NCBI RefSeq assembly: GCF_040412085.2
Contig: NZ_CP115920.1
Coordinates: forward strand, 620,001 to 684,000
Direction of reading: 5' to 3'
Origin: Vibrio sp. CB1-14
GTDB lineage: Bacteria; Pseudomonadota; Gammaproteobacteria; Enterobacterales; Vibrionaceae
Length of the DNA: 64,000 bases
Made by a program: the position numbers and the translations under genes. Positions within the stretch are counted from its first letter, which is position 1; every line of letters starts with the position of its first letter. Shown here in pieces: positions 57,332 to 64,000 of the stretch. A model generated the notes under the pieces. The model had not been told where the DNA came from. It saw only the letters and a list, made by a program, of their open reading frames with translations, and ran no database searches.

Positions 57332-58588
57332 ATGACCGCACTGACATTTAAACCATGGGAGCGACTCATCACGGATGTACGCTTGATCCCTAAGATGTTG
57401 ATGTTGATGATTTTTAGTACCGTATTGCTGATTGGTAAGCAGTTGTGGGATGCAAGCACATTTTACGACTCCCTTCTTGCCGCAACCCAGAACGAAGCGA
57501 TTGCTCAGCAGCACTACGAAGCCTATCTAATTCAAGTCGTATGGCAGACTGCCCTAATGATTGTTCTCTTCGTGGCTCTATTGTTGTTTGCCGCGAAAAC
57601 TATGCTTAAGCAAACCAACTATTTAAGTGATGCGATTAAGCGTATGGCCGATAAAGATCTTACCATTCCTGTGCTTATGGAATGTAAAGATGAATACGGC
57701 GATGTGGCGCGTGAACTTGAGAAAACGCGTGTCCACCTGCAAGACATCATCAAGACTCAGGTAGCGACCTCTCAAGAGCTAGCGACGCTGACTGAAGTGA
57801 TGACACTTAGCATGTCTGAGACCAAAGAATCTTCTCAAGAAGAGTTCCAAGAAATTGATCAACTGGCGACGGCAATGAGCGAAATGACGTCGACGGTACA
57901 AACTGTGGCTGATCATGCGCAAAATGCTTCGCAGCTGACTGAACAAGCGTCGGGTCAAGCAGAGACAGGTCAGCGCTTTGTACAAGGTACCGTGACTAAG
58001 ATGAGTGAGCTGTCGAATGATATCTCTGCATCAGCCCAGGCGGTCAACCAAGTGGAAGAGCGTGTTGAGTCGATTGGTAGTGTTGTTGGCACTATTCAAG
58101 GCATTTCAGAGCAAACCAACTTACTAGCGCTTAATGCGGCGATTGAAGCGGCACGTGCGGGTGAAGCTGGCCGCGGCTTTGCTGTGGTTGCGGATGAAGT
58201 ACGTAACTTAGCGCAGCGCACTCAGCAGGCGACGGTTGAAATCCAAGAGATGATTTCTCACCTTCAATCGAGCGCCAATTCTGCGGTAGAGCTAATGGAG
58301 AAAAGTGTGGTTGAAGCGGCAGATGGTGTGGAGCTTGTGACCAATGCCGGTGCTGAACTTGATGGCATCGTTAGCCAAGTCAATCAAATCAATGACATGA
58401 ACTTCCAAATCGCGACCGCAGCGGGTCAGCAAAGCAGCGTAGCGGAAGAGATGAACCAAAATCTGACCAATGTTCGCGAGTTGGTTGAAGCGTCTGTGAC
58501 GGTGGTGACAGAGCTTTTAGAGACATCAGAGATGATGCAAAGCAACGCAGAAGAGTTGGACGGAAAGATCAAATCATTCCGAGTTTAA
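57332..58588 (+). CDS. Methyl-accepting chemotaxis protein with a minimal periplasmic loop
   Basis: This 418-residue chemoreceptor has two membrane spans at about residues 20-38 and 68-88, with only about 30 periplasmic residues between them. A HAMP-like linker (about 89-140) leads to a cytoplasmic signalling domain with the hairpin tip [37 protein letters not shown]. The short loop cannot hold a usual PAS/Cache sensor, so the signal may be membrane-based or redox/energy related. No pentapeptide CheR tether is present. Confidence 0.9.
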   Translation: MTALTFKPWERLITDVRLIPKMLMLMIFSTVLLIGKQLWDASTFYDSLLAATQNEAIAQQHYEAYLIQVVWQTALMIVLFVALLLFAAKTMLKQTNYLSDAIKRMADKDLTIPVLMECKDEYGDVARELEKTRVHLQDIIKTQVATSQELATLTEVMTLSMSETKESSQEEFQEIDQLATAMSEMTSTVQTVADHAQNASQLTEQASGQAETGQRFVQGTVTKMSELSNDISASAQAVNQVEERVESIGSVVGTIQGISEQTNLLALNAAIEAARAGEAGRGFAVVADEVRNLAQRTQQATVEIQEMISHLQSSANSAVELMEKSVVEAADGVELVTNAGAELDGIVSQVNQINDMNFQIATAAGQQSSVAEEMNQNLTNVRELVEASVTVVTELLETSEMMQSNAEELDGKIKSFRV

Positions 58589-58628
58589 TGCGAGCTCATG
58601 GCGTCTAAACCGGAAGGTTTACATCATT

Positions 58629-58667
58629 AAAAAACGGCTCACTTGGTATCAAGTGAGCCGTTTTTCT
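58629..58667. terminator. Terminator between the chemoreceptor gene and panC
   Basis: Long perfect arms AAAAACGGCTCACTT and AAGTGAGCCGTTTTT enclose GGTATC, with A and T tracts on both sides. Confidence 0.92.
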
Positions 58668-58728
58668 ATCTATTATTCATCTCTATTCAGTGGCCATCTT
58701 TATTGGCTGGCAACCGCAATCGTGATGA

Positions 58729-59622
58729 CTATTGATTTTCTTCGCTGCTTGTCTCAGGTTCCACTTGGGTATGCTGAAGTTCGAGTACTTGATTGTCAAT
58801 CAGGCGCGCTTTGCCCAAAAACGCTGACATTAAAATGACCGCTTGCGCCGAGCTCTCGTTGATCGCTTGTAGGGAGTGTGCATCACGAATGAAAATTTCA
58901 TCCGGCTGCAGACCTGCTGCGCGCAGTTGGTCACTAGCATCTTCAATGATAGATGGGTAGTCGTCACGGCCGCCACGAATCGCGCTGTTCATCCAACGCA
59001 TGGTTTTAGCCAGTACTGGTGCACGTTGACGCTCATCCATAGTTAGGTAGCCGTTACGTGAACTCATTGCGAGACCGTCCATCTCACGGACAGTTGGCAC
59101 ACCAATGATCTCGATATTCATCGCCAGATCGCTCACCATTTGACGGATCAAAGCTAACTGCTGGAAGTCTTTCTCACCAAAGCAAGCGACGTCCGGTTGC
59201 ACGATGTTAAACAGCTTAGTAACGATTGTTGCGACGCCTCTAAAGTGCCCTGGGCGTGATACGCCTTCGAGCATGTGTGAGATGCCCGGCACTTCAACAA
59301 ACGTCTGTTTGTCTAAACCTTGTGGGTACATCACTTCTGGTGTCGGCGTGAAAACCAAATCGACGCCTTCAGCGGTCAGCTTACTAAGATCATCTTCGAG
59401 TGTGCGAGGATAGTTGTTGAGGTCATCCGCGCGCTCAAACTGCATAGGGTTAACAAAAATACTCGCTACCACTACATCTGCATTCTCACGAGCTTTGCGC
59501 ATCAGCGTTAGGTGACCTTCGTGAAGGTTGCCCATAGTCGGAACAAAGGCAATTCGGCGTTGTTCACGCTTTAGCTGAGCAATTTGCTCTCTAAGTTCTG
59601 CAATATCAGCGAAAGTTTGCAT
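58729..59622 (-). CDS. panC: Pantoate-beta-alanine ligase (pantothenate synthetase)
   Basis: This 297-residue enzyme condenses pantoate and beta-alanine with ATP in pantothenate synthesis. It has [14 protein letters not shown] (HIGH-type), the [16 protein letters not shown] block, and [16 protein letters not shown], which contains the KMSKS-like region. It starts 8 bases after the panB stop with AGGGGGAA upstream. The C-terminal tail is acidic ([10 protein letters not shown]). Confidence 0.96.
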   Translation of the reverse strand: MQTFADIAELREQIAQLKREQRRIAFVPTMGNLHEGHLTLMRKARENADVVVASIFVNPMQFERADDLNNYPRTLEDDLSKLTAEGVDLVFTPTPEVMYPQGLDKQTFVEVPGISHMLEGVSRPGHFRGVATIVTKLFNIVQPDVACFGEKDFQQLALIRQMVSDLAMNIEIIGVPTVREMDGLAMSSRNGYLTMDERQRAPVLAKTMRWMNSAIRGGRDDYPSIIEDASDQLRAAGLQPDEIFIRDAHSLQAINESSAQAVILMSAFLGKARLIDNQVLELQHTQVEPETSSEENQ

Positions 59623-59630
59623 GATTCCCC

Positions 59631-60425
59631 CTAGGCAATCGTATGAGCGTCGTCTGGGAAAGCACCGCTTTCCACATCCGCGATATATTTAGCAACGGCG
59701 CTACGCATGTCGCCCGTTTCAGCCAAAAAGTTCTTTGAGAATTTAGGCATGTAGTTCGCTGAAATGCCAAACATGTCGTGCATTACTAGGATTTGACCAT
59801 CGGTGCCATTACCTGCGCCAATGCCAATCACTGGAACATCAAGCACTTCTGTAATGCGCGCTGCGAGTTCAGCAGGAACACACTCAAGTAGAATGATCTG
59901 CGCGCCAGCTTCTTGTAGTGCAAGTGCGTCACGTACCATTTTGTCCGCGTTCTTTTGATCGCGGCCTTGTACCTTGTAGCCACCAAAAATGTTCACACTT
60001 TGTGGTGTTAGGCCTAGGTGAGCACAAACGGGAACCGCTCGCTCAGTCAACATTTTTACTGTATCAACCAGCCAGTCGCCACCCTCTAGCTTCACCATGT
60101 TTGCGCCAGCGCGCATCAGTGTTGCTGCGTTCTCACACGCTTGCTGTGGGGTTGCGTAGCTCATAAACGGCATATCTGCCATCAACAAGCAGTTAGGGCT
60201 ACCAGCACGCACTGCACGCGTGTGATAGGCGATGTCTTCAACAGTCACTGGCAAGGTATCGTTGTGGCCTTGCAGTACCATGCCGAGTGAGTCGCCGACT
60301 AAAATAACAGGCATCTCTTGGCTTTCAAACAAAGCCGCAAAGCTCGCATCATACGCGGTGGATGTTGCAAATTTGCGACCTTCGTTTTTCCACTTCATGA
60401 GGTCGTTAATGTTGATTTTTTTCAT
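59631..60425 (-). CDS. panB: 3-methyl-2-oxobutanoate hydroxymethyltransferase
   Basis: This 264-residue enzyme makes ketopantoate from 2-oxoisovalerate and methylene-THF. It has [42 protein letters not shown] and [16 protein letters not shown]. The AAGGATT ribosome site precedes the ATG. panD is not adjacent, unlike the E. coli layout. Confidence 0.96.
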   Translation of the reverse strand: MKKININDLMKWKNEGRKFATSTAYDASFAALFESQEMPVILVGDSLGMVLQGHNDTLPVTVEDIAYHTRAVRAGSPNCLLMADMPFMSYATPQQACENAATLMRAGANMVKLEGGDWLVDTVKMLTERAVPVCAHLGLTPQSVNIFGGYKVQGRDQKNADKMVRDALALQEAGAQIILLECVPAELAARITEVLDVPVIGIGAGNGTDGQILVMHDMFGISANYMPKFSKNFLAETGDMRSAVAKYIADVESGAFPDDAHTIA

Positions 60426-60449
60426 TTTTAATCCTTATTAGGGGCTTGG

Positions 60450-60935
60450 CTAGGATTGCCAAACTCTGAGTCCATTGCGGTCGACTTGGTCGATAAGTAC
60501 AGTGAGCTCAGTCCCATCAGGGAGTTGTAAATTTGGTGCGATTTCCATAAGCGGATAGAGAACAAACTCACGTTGTTTCATTCCATAGTGCGGAACCGTT
60601 AAGCGCTCGGAATCGATCACCTCATTGCCGTAAAGAATGATGTCGAGATCGAGAGTTCTTGGGCCCCATCTCTCATCTTTACGGACACGCCCACGTTCTA
60701 GCTCGATAGCTTGGGTGCAATCGAGCAGTTCCAAAGGCGTTAATTCGGTAGTTACCTTTGCCACAGCGTTGATGTAATCGGGCTGATTTTGTGGCCCCAT
60801 CGGTGTACTGCTGTAAAGGGAAGAGCAAGCCAATAGCTCGCTCTTTGGTAGTGTTTTCAATGCCTCAATGGCCACTTTGGCTTGCGAGACAGGATCGGAC
60901 AGGTTGCTGCCAATCGCAATGTAGCAGATGGTCAT
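60450..60935 (-). CDS. folK: 6-hydroxymethyl-7,8-dihydropterin pyrophosphokinase
   Basis: This 161-residue folate enzyme has the N-terminus CYIAIGSNLSDP, the loop YSSTPMGPQNQPDYINAV and the HPPK signature ERWGPRTLDLDIILYG. Its start codon shares one base with the pcnB stop, so the two are translationally coupled. Confidence 0.96.
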   Translation of the reverse strand: MTICYIAIGSNLSDPVSQAKVAIEALKTLPKSELLACSSLYSSTPMGPQNQPDYINAVAKVTTELTPLELLDCTQAIELERGRVRKDERWGPRTLDLDIILYGNEVIDSERLTVPHYGMKQREFVLYPLMEIAPNLQLPDGTELTVLIDQVDRNGLRVWQS

Positions 60936-62290
60936 TACTCAGCACTCTTCGCTTTTTTGGCTTTTGGGCTGCGTTTGCGACGTGAGCCAGAACGCGAGCT
61001 CGAACCACCAAGGTCATTCACCATTGCTTGACGCATATTGCGACCTGCTGATTGGAATGTGCCCCACCATTTAGCTAGAGCGGCCACTTCACCACCTTCG
61101 ATTTCGCCACGCATTTCGAGGAAGTCGAAGCCGGCGCGGAACTTGTTGAGCTCCATGAGGCGGAAAGCGCGTTTGCCAGAGCGACGCGGTAAGCGAAGTT
61201 GTAGCTGCCAGATCTCGCGAATCGTCGCGGTGTGACGACGTGGAATTGCTGTCGATTTCACCTGCTCATCAAGGACAATGTTGCTGGCTTCCATCATCGC
61301 GTCGTATTCGGACATGCCGCGCTCCATCAACTCTTTGGCGTGCTCCATCATTGGGTACCAAAGCATGGCTGCGAACATAAACGCTGGATTGACGCGTTTA
61401 CCTTCCTCGATACGCTCATCGGTGGCATCAAGGACCAAATCAAGTACTTGCTCTGACTGGGACGAGTAGTCCTCGGTAAAGTGCGGCGCAATAAGTGGGA
61501 ACAATTGTTGGAACAAGTTGTACTCACGCATTAGGTGATAGGTCTCTAAACCGTAACCAGATTGCAGCAGCTTAAGTGACTCTTCGTACAAACGTGCAGA
61601 TGGGATGTCACGTAGCAGTGGTGCAAGCTCTTCAATCGGTGCTGCCGTATCTTCTTCGATATCAAAATCGAGCTTGGCGGCAAAACGAACTGCACGCAGC
61701 ATACGAACAGGATCTTCACGGTAGCGCACGTCAGGCTCGCCAATGAGGCGAATCAAACGGTCTTCAAGATCTTCAACACCGCCAGCGTAATCGTGAATCG
61801 AGTAGTCACCAATGCTGTAGTACATCGCATTGATAGTGAAATCACGACGCTCAGCATCTTCATCAATGCTACCGTAGACATTGTCACGCAGCAGCATGCC
61901 ATCTTTGCTCTGTTGAGAGACGTTCTTTTCTTGCTCTTGGTGATGACCTCGAAACGTCGCGACCTCGATAATGTCACGCCCAAACATGATATGAGCAAGG
62001 CGGAAACGGCGGCCAATCAGGCGACAGTTTCTAAACAGCTTCTTGATCTGCTCTGGCGTTGCGTTAGTCGCTATATCGAAATCTTTAGGTTGTTCTCCAA
62101 GCAGCAAATCACGCACGCCACCACCAACGAGGTAGGCGTCATAACCTGCACCGTTTAAGCGGTAGAGGACTTTTAACGCGTTATCGCTGATTTGCTTGCG
62201 CGAGATGTTGTGCTCGTCACGTGTATAGACCTGTAAGGATATGTCACTATATACATGATGAGCTTTCTGGGAATTTTCTTTTTTATTCAT
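60935..62290 (-). CDS. pcnB: Poly(A) polymerase I
   Basis: This 451-residue class II nucleotidyltransferase adds 3' poly(A) tails that target RNA for decay. It has LVGGGVRDLLLGEQPKDFDIATNATPEQI with the catalytic DxD, RRDFTINAMYY and a basic C-terminal tail (SRRKRSPKAKKAK). E. coli pcnB starts at an AUU codon; here an ordinary ATG at 62290 fits, though no good ribosome site is visible in front of it. Confidence 0.95.
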   Translation of the reverse strand: MNKKENSQKAHHVYSDISLQVYTRDEHNISRKQISDNALKVLYRLNGAGYDAYLVGGGVRDLLLGEQPKDFDIATNATPEQIKKLFRNCRLIGRRFRLAHIMFGRDIIEVATFRGHHQEQEKNVSQQSKDGMLLRDNVYGSIDEDAERRDFTINAMYYSIGDYSIHDYAGGVEDLEDRLIRLIGEPDVRYREDPVRMLRAVRFAAKLDFDIEEDTAAPIEELAPLLRDIPSARLYEESLKLLQSGYGLETYHLMREYNLFQQLFPLIAPHFTEDYSSQSEQVLDLVLDATDERIEEGKRVNPAFMFAAMLWYPMMEHAKELMERGMSEYDAMMEASNIVLDEQVKSTAIPRRHTATIREIWQLQLRLPRRSGKRAFRLMELNKFRAGFDFLEMRGEIEGGEVAALAKWWGTFQSAGRNMRQAMVNDLGGSSSRSGSRRKRSPKAKKAKSAE

Positions 62291-62377
62291 AGTATTAACG
62301 CAATTAAGGTTCGCGAAACTGGGTGATTTTTACCCAAGCTCCGTGCCTGACGCATGAAATTTGCCGCTTATTCTAGC

Positions 62378-63265
62378 CTAGAGCGACTCATTTGAGAATG
62401 GTGGTTTGATTTTGAGCTGATTTGGAAGCTGAAATAGCTGCCAATTCTCAACTCCCCATTGCACGATTTTGGCGATATTTTGACCGGCGATATCGTCGCT
62501 TATCTCAAAGCCTAGAAAGCGCATTGCATTGAGCAAGGTCGGTTTCGGGTTGCTGAGATCAATCGCTGTCGCGTGATTTTGCTTAGACAGCTTATTGCCA
62601 CTGTCATCAATCGCGAGCGGCAGATGCAGATAAGTGACAGGTGCGGCACCTAAGGTCTTATACAAGCTGATTTGGCGCCCGGTTGGCTCAATGAGATCAG
62701 CGCCACGTACGACCTCTGTGACGCCTTGATGGATGTCGTCGAGCACCACGGCAAGGTTATACGCAAACAAGCCATCACGGCGTTTGATAATGAAGTCTTC
62801 CTTAGCGAGTCCATCTGGGATCGTCAATGTTCCGTGTTTCTCATCCACAAAACAAGAAATTGGATAATGCATCTTAAGACGTACGGAGCAGCCTTGGCTA
62901 TCAGTAAGCGCTTTGTCGCGGCATGCCCCTTGGTAGAAACCGCCTGCGGCCTTAATTTGCTTGCGAGTACACTCGCATAGGTAAGCTTGCTCCTCTGCTA
63001 GCCAACGGTCAATTTGCGCTTGATAATCGTCTAGGCGCTGACTTTGGTATAAAACCTCACCATCCCAATTAAGCTCGTAGGCTTTTAGGGTTTGTAGAAT
63101 TAGCTCTGAGGCACCTTCAACTTCTCGTGGTGGATCGATATCTTCGATGCGAACCAGCCAAAGCCCATTTCGGGACTTAGCTTGAAAGTAACTGCCTAGA
63201 GCAGCCACGAGAGAGCCAAAATGAAGGGGGCCTGACGGAGAGGGGGCGAATCGACCAATATACAT
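62378..63265 (-). CDS. gluQ: Glutamyl-Q tRNA(Asp) synthetase
   Basis: This 295-residue truncated GluRS-like enzyme charges the queuosine base of tRNA-Asp with glutamate. It has the HIGH-type motif APSPSGPLHFGSL, zinc-binding cysteines in LCECTRKQ and GACRD, and the KMSKS-type GNKLSKQNHA. It lacks the anticodon-binding domain, as the family does. ATG 63265 gives the family start MYIGRFAPSPSG; the frame is open 16 codons further upstream. Its neighbours dksA and pcnB keep the E. coli order. Confidence 0.94.
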   Translation of the reverse strand: MYIGRFAPSPSGPLHFGSLVAALGSYFQAKSRNGLWLVRIEDIDPPREVEGASELILQTLKAYELNWDGEVLYQSQRLDDYQAQIDRWLAEEQAYLCECTRKQIKAAGGFYQGACRDKALTDSQGCSVRLKMHYPISCFVDEKHGTLTIPDGLAKEDFIIKRRDGLFAYNLAVVLDDIHQGVTEVVRGADLIEPTGRQISLYKTLGAAPVTYLHLPLAIDDSGNKLSKQNHATAIDLSNPKPTLLNAMRFLGFEISDDIAGQNIAKIVQWGVENWQLFQLPNQLKIKPPFSNESL

Positions 63266-63310
63266 AGTGCTTAAATATAGCCAGTGCTTAATTGTGTTTG
63301 AGGAGTAGAT

Positions 63311-63340
63311 CAAAAAAGGGAGCGTGTGCTCCCTTTTTTC
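63311..63340 (-). terminator. Terminator after dksA
   Basis: Arms AAAAAAGGGAGC and GCTCCCTTTTTT enclose GTGT. It separates dksA from gluQ on the reverse strand. Confidence 0.9.
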
Positions 63341-63345
63341 GCTTG

Positions 63346-63792
63346 TTAGCCTTGCATCTGTCTTTCTTTGATTTCTGCAAGTGTCTTACAGTCGATACAC
63401 AAATCAGCTGTAGGACGCGCCTCTAAGCGGCGGATACCGATCTCGATACCACAAGATTCACAGAAGCCAAAATCGTCTTCTTCAATCTTGTTTAGCGTTT
63501 TTTCGATCTTTTTGATCAAACGACGCTCGCGGTCACGGTTACGTAGCTCTAGGCTGAACTCTTCTTCTTGAGAAGCTCTGTCAACCGGATCTGGAAAGTT
63601 AGCTGCTTCGTCTTGCATGTGGTGCACAGTACGATCAACTTCTTCCCTAAGTTGGTTGCGCCAAGCGCTTAAGATTTTAGTAAAGTGATCCAATTGAGGC
63701 TGTGACATGTATTCTTCACCAGCTTTTTCTTGGTATGGATCAACACCTGCAATGGCTAGGATGCCTAGCGCTTTTTTCTTAGATTCTGGCAT
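63346..63792 (-). CDS. dksA: RNA polymerase-binding transcription factor DksA
   Basis: This 148-residue protein enters the secondary channel of RNA polymerase and works with ppGpp. It has the long coiled coil with [12 protein letters not shown] (tip aspartates) and the four-cysteine zinc finger [30 protein letters not shown] precedes the ATG. The order sfsA-dksA-gluQ-pcnB-folK-panB-panC matches E. coli except for missing panD. Confidence 0.97.
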   Translation of the reverse strand: MPESKKKALGILAIAGVDPYQEKAGEEYMSQPQLDHFTKILSAWRNQLREEVDRTVHHMQDEAANFPDPVDRASQEEEFSLELRNRDRERRLIKKIEKTLNKIEEDDFGFCESCGIEIGIRRLEARPTADLCIDCKTLAEIKERQMQG

Positions 63793-63923
63793 GCAGCATC
63801 TCCTACTTACACCTAGTCAACTGTGCGAACAGTTAATTTTAAGGCGGGTATCTATAGCAAAAACAAATGCCGGTGGCAAACGAAGTTTGTTAATCTTCTT
63901 CTCAATGTGAAGTGGCATCACTT

Positions 63924-64000
63924 TTAACTGAAATCCAGCGCGGATACGAGCCTAATTTCATTGTCAGAAAACGCTGCCTTATAACAAATCACTTCAACCC
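63924..64000 (-). CDS. sfsA: SfsA family protein, C-terminal end (partial)
   Basis: The last 25 codons of a reverse-strand gene are visible, ending at a TAA (63924-63926). The peptide VEVICYKAAFSDNEIRLVSA continues with LDFS, and its VEVICYKA segment fits the C-terminus of SfsA (sugar fermentation stimulation protein). sfsA lies directly upstream of dksA in E. coli. The rest is beyond the window. Confidence 0.75.
   Translation of the reverse strand, partial: VEVICYKAAFSDNEIRLVSALDFS

Overview
The window is a stretch of a gammaproteobacterial chromosome, almost certainly from the genus Vibrio. The evidence is a LuxR/HapR/SmcR-type quorum-sensing master regulator next to lpdA and hpt, a petABC cytochrome bc1 operon followed by sspAB, ParC with the Vibrio-type Ser85, and E. 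coli-like housekeeping operons throughout. No rRNA, tRNA, insertion sequence, phage or CRISPR array was seen. Most of the window is conserved core genome. The only clearly accessory block lies at about 30-45 kb.

Layout. 1-6.9 kb: 3' end of lpdA, the luxR homologue (reverse), hpt, a beta-carbonic anhydrase divergent from a SulP anion transporter, and a YadGH-type ABC exporter. 6.9-20 kb: glnE, hldE, tolC (reverse, with a one-base disruption of its 5' end as read here), nudF-yqiB-cpdA-yqiA, parE-parC. 20-30 kb: degS and degQ proteases (reverse), zapG/zapE, rplM-rpsI, petABC, sspA-sspB. 30-33.7 kb: an unannotated 43-codon membrane microprotein, a GntR regulator, pyruvate kinase and a YieH-like HAD phosphatase. 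33.7-39.5 kb: an arsenic island made of an ArsC-ArsR fusion, arsR1, GAPDH, a dual-specificity-type phosphatase, arsJ, arsR2 and acr3. 39.5-45.6 kb: a GGDEF protein, an OlsF-like ornithine lipid synthase, a TonB-dependent siderophore receptor and a PilZ protein. 45.7-51.7 kb: ftsB-ispD-ispF-truD-surE-pcm-nlpD-rpoS. 51.7-58.6 kb: ygiM, pit with its DUF47 partner, a CYTH/CHAD triphosphatase, a K+ channel and a chemoreceptor. 58.7-64 kb: panC, panB, folK, pcnB, gluQ, dksA and the 3' end of sfsA, all reverse.

How the parts work together. The arsenic island encodes two exits. In the first, GAPDH would join arsenate to a triose phosphate and ArsJ would export the 1-arseno-3-phosphoglycerate. In the second, the thioredoxin-type ArsC domain of the fusion would reduce arsenate to arsenite, which Acr3 exports. 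Each of the two free ArsR genes has a near-consensus promoter whose -10 abuts a distinct palindrome, and the second palindrome recurs before acr3. The three ArsR domains lack the classical double-cysteine metal box. Other functional groupings are phosphate (pit/DUF47, possibly OlsF), c-di-GMP (GGDEF, PilZ), envelope stress (degS, degQ, rpoS, nlpD) and quorum sensing (luxR).

Points most worth a second look: the A7 homopolymer frameshift at the start of tolC; the ArsC-ArsR fusion and paired operator sets; the unannotated microprotein with a palindrome just upstream of its promoter; a strong terminator lying between a consensus -10 and sspA; a 24-residue internal shortening of TruD; and a gene order in which yadGH and panC, and also ygiF and glnE, which are neighbours in E. 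coli, are separated by the same 50-kb segment.
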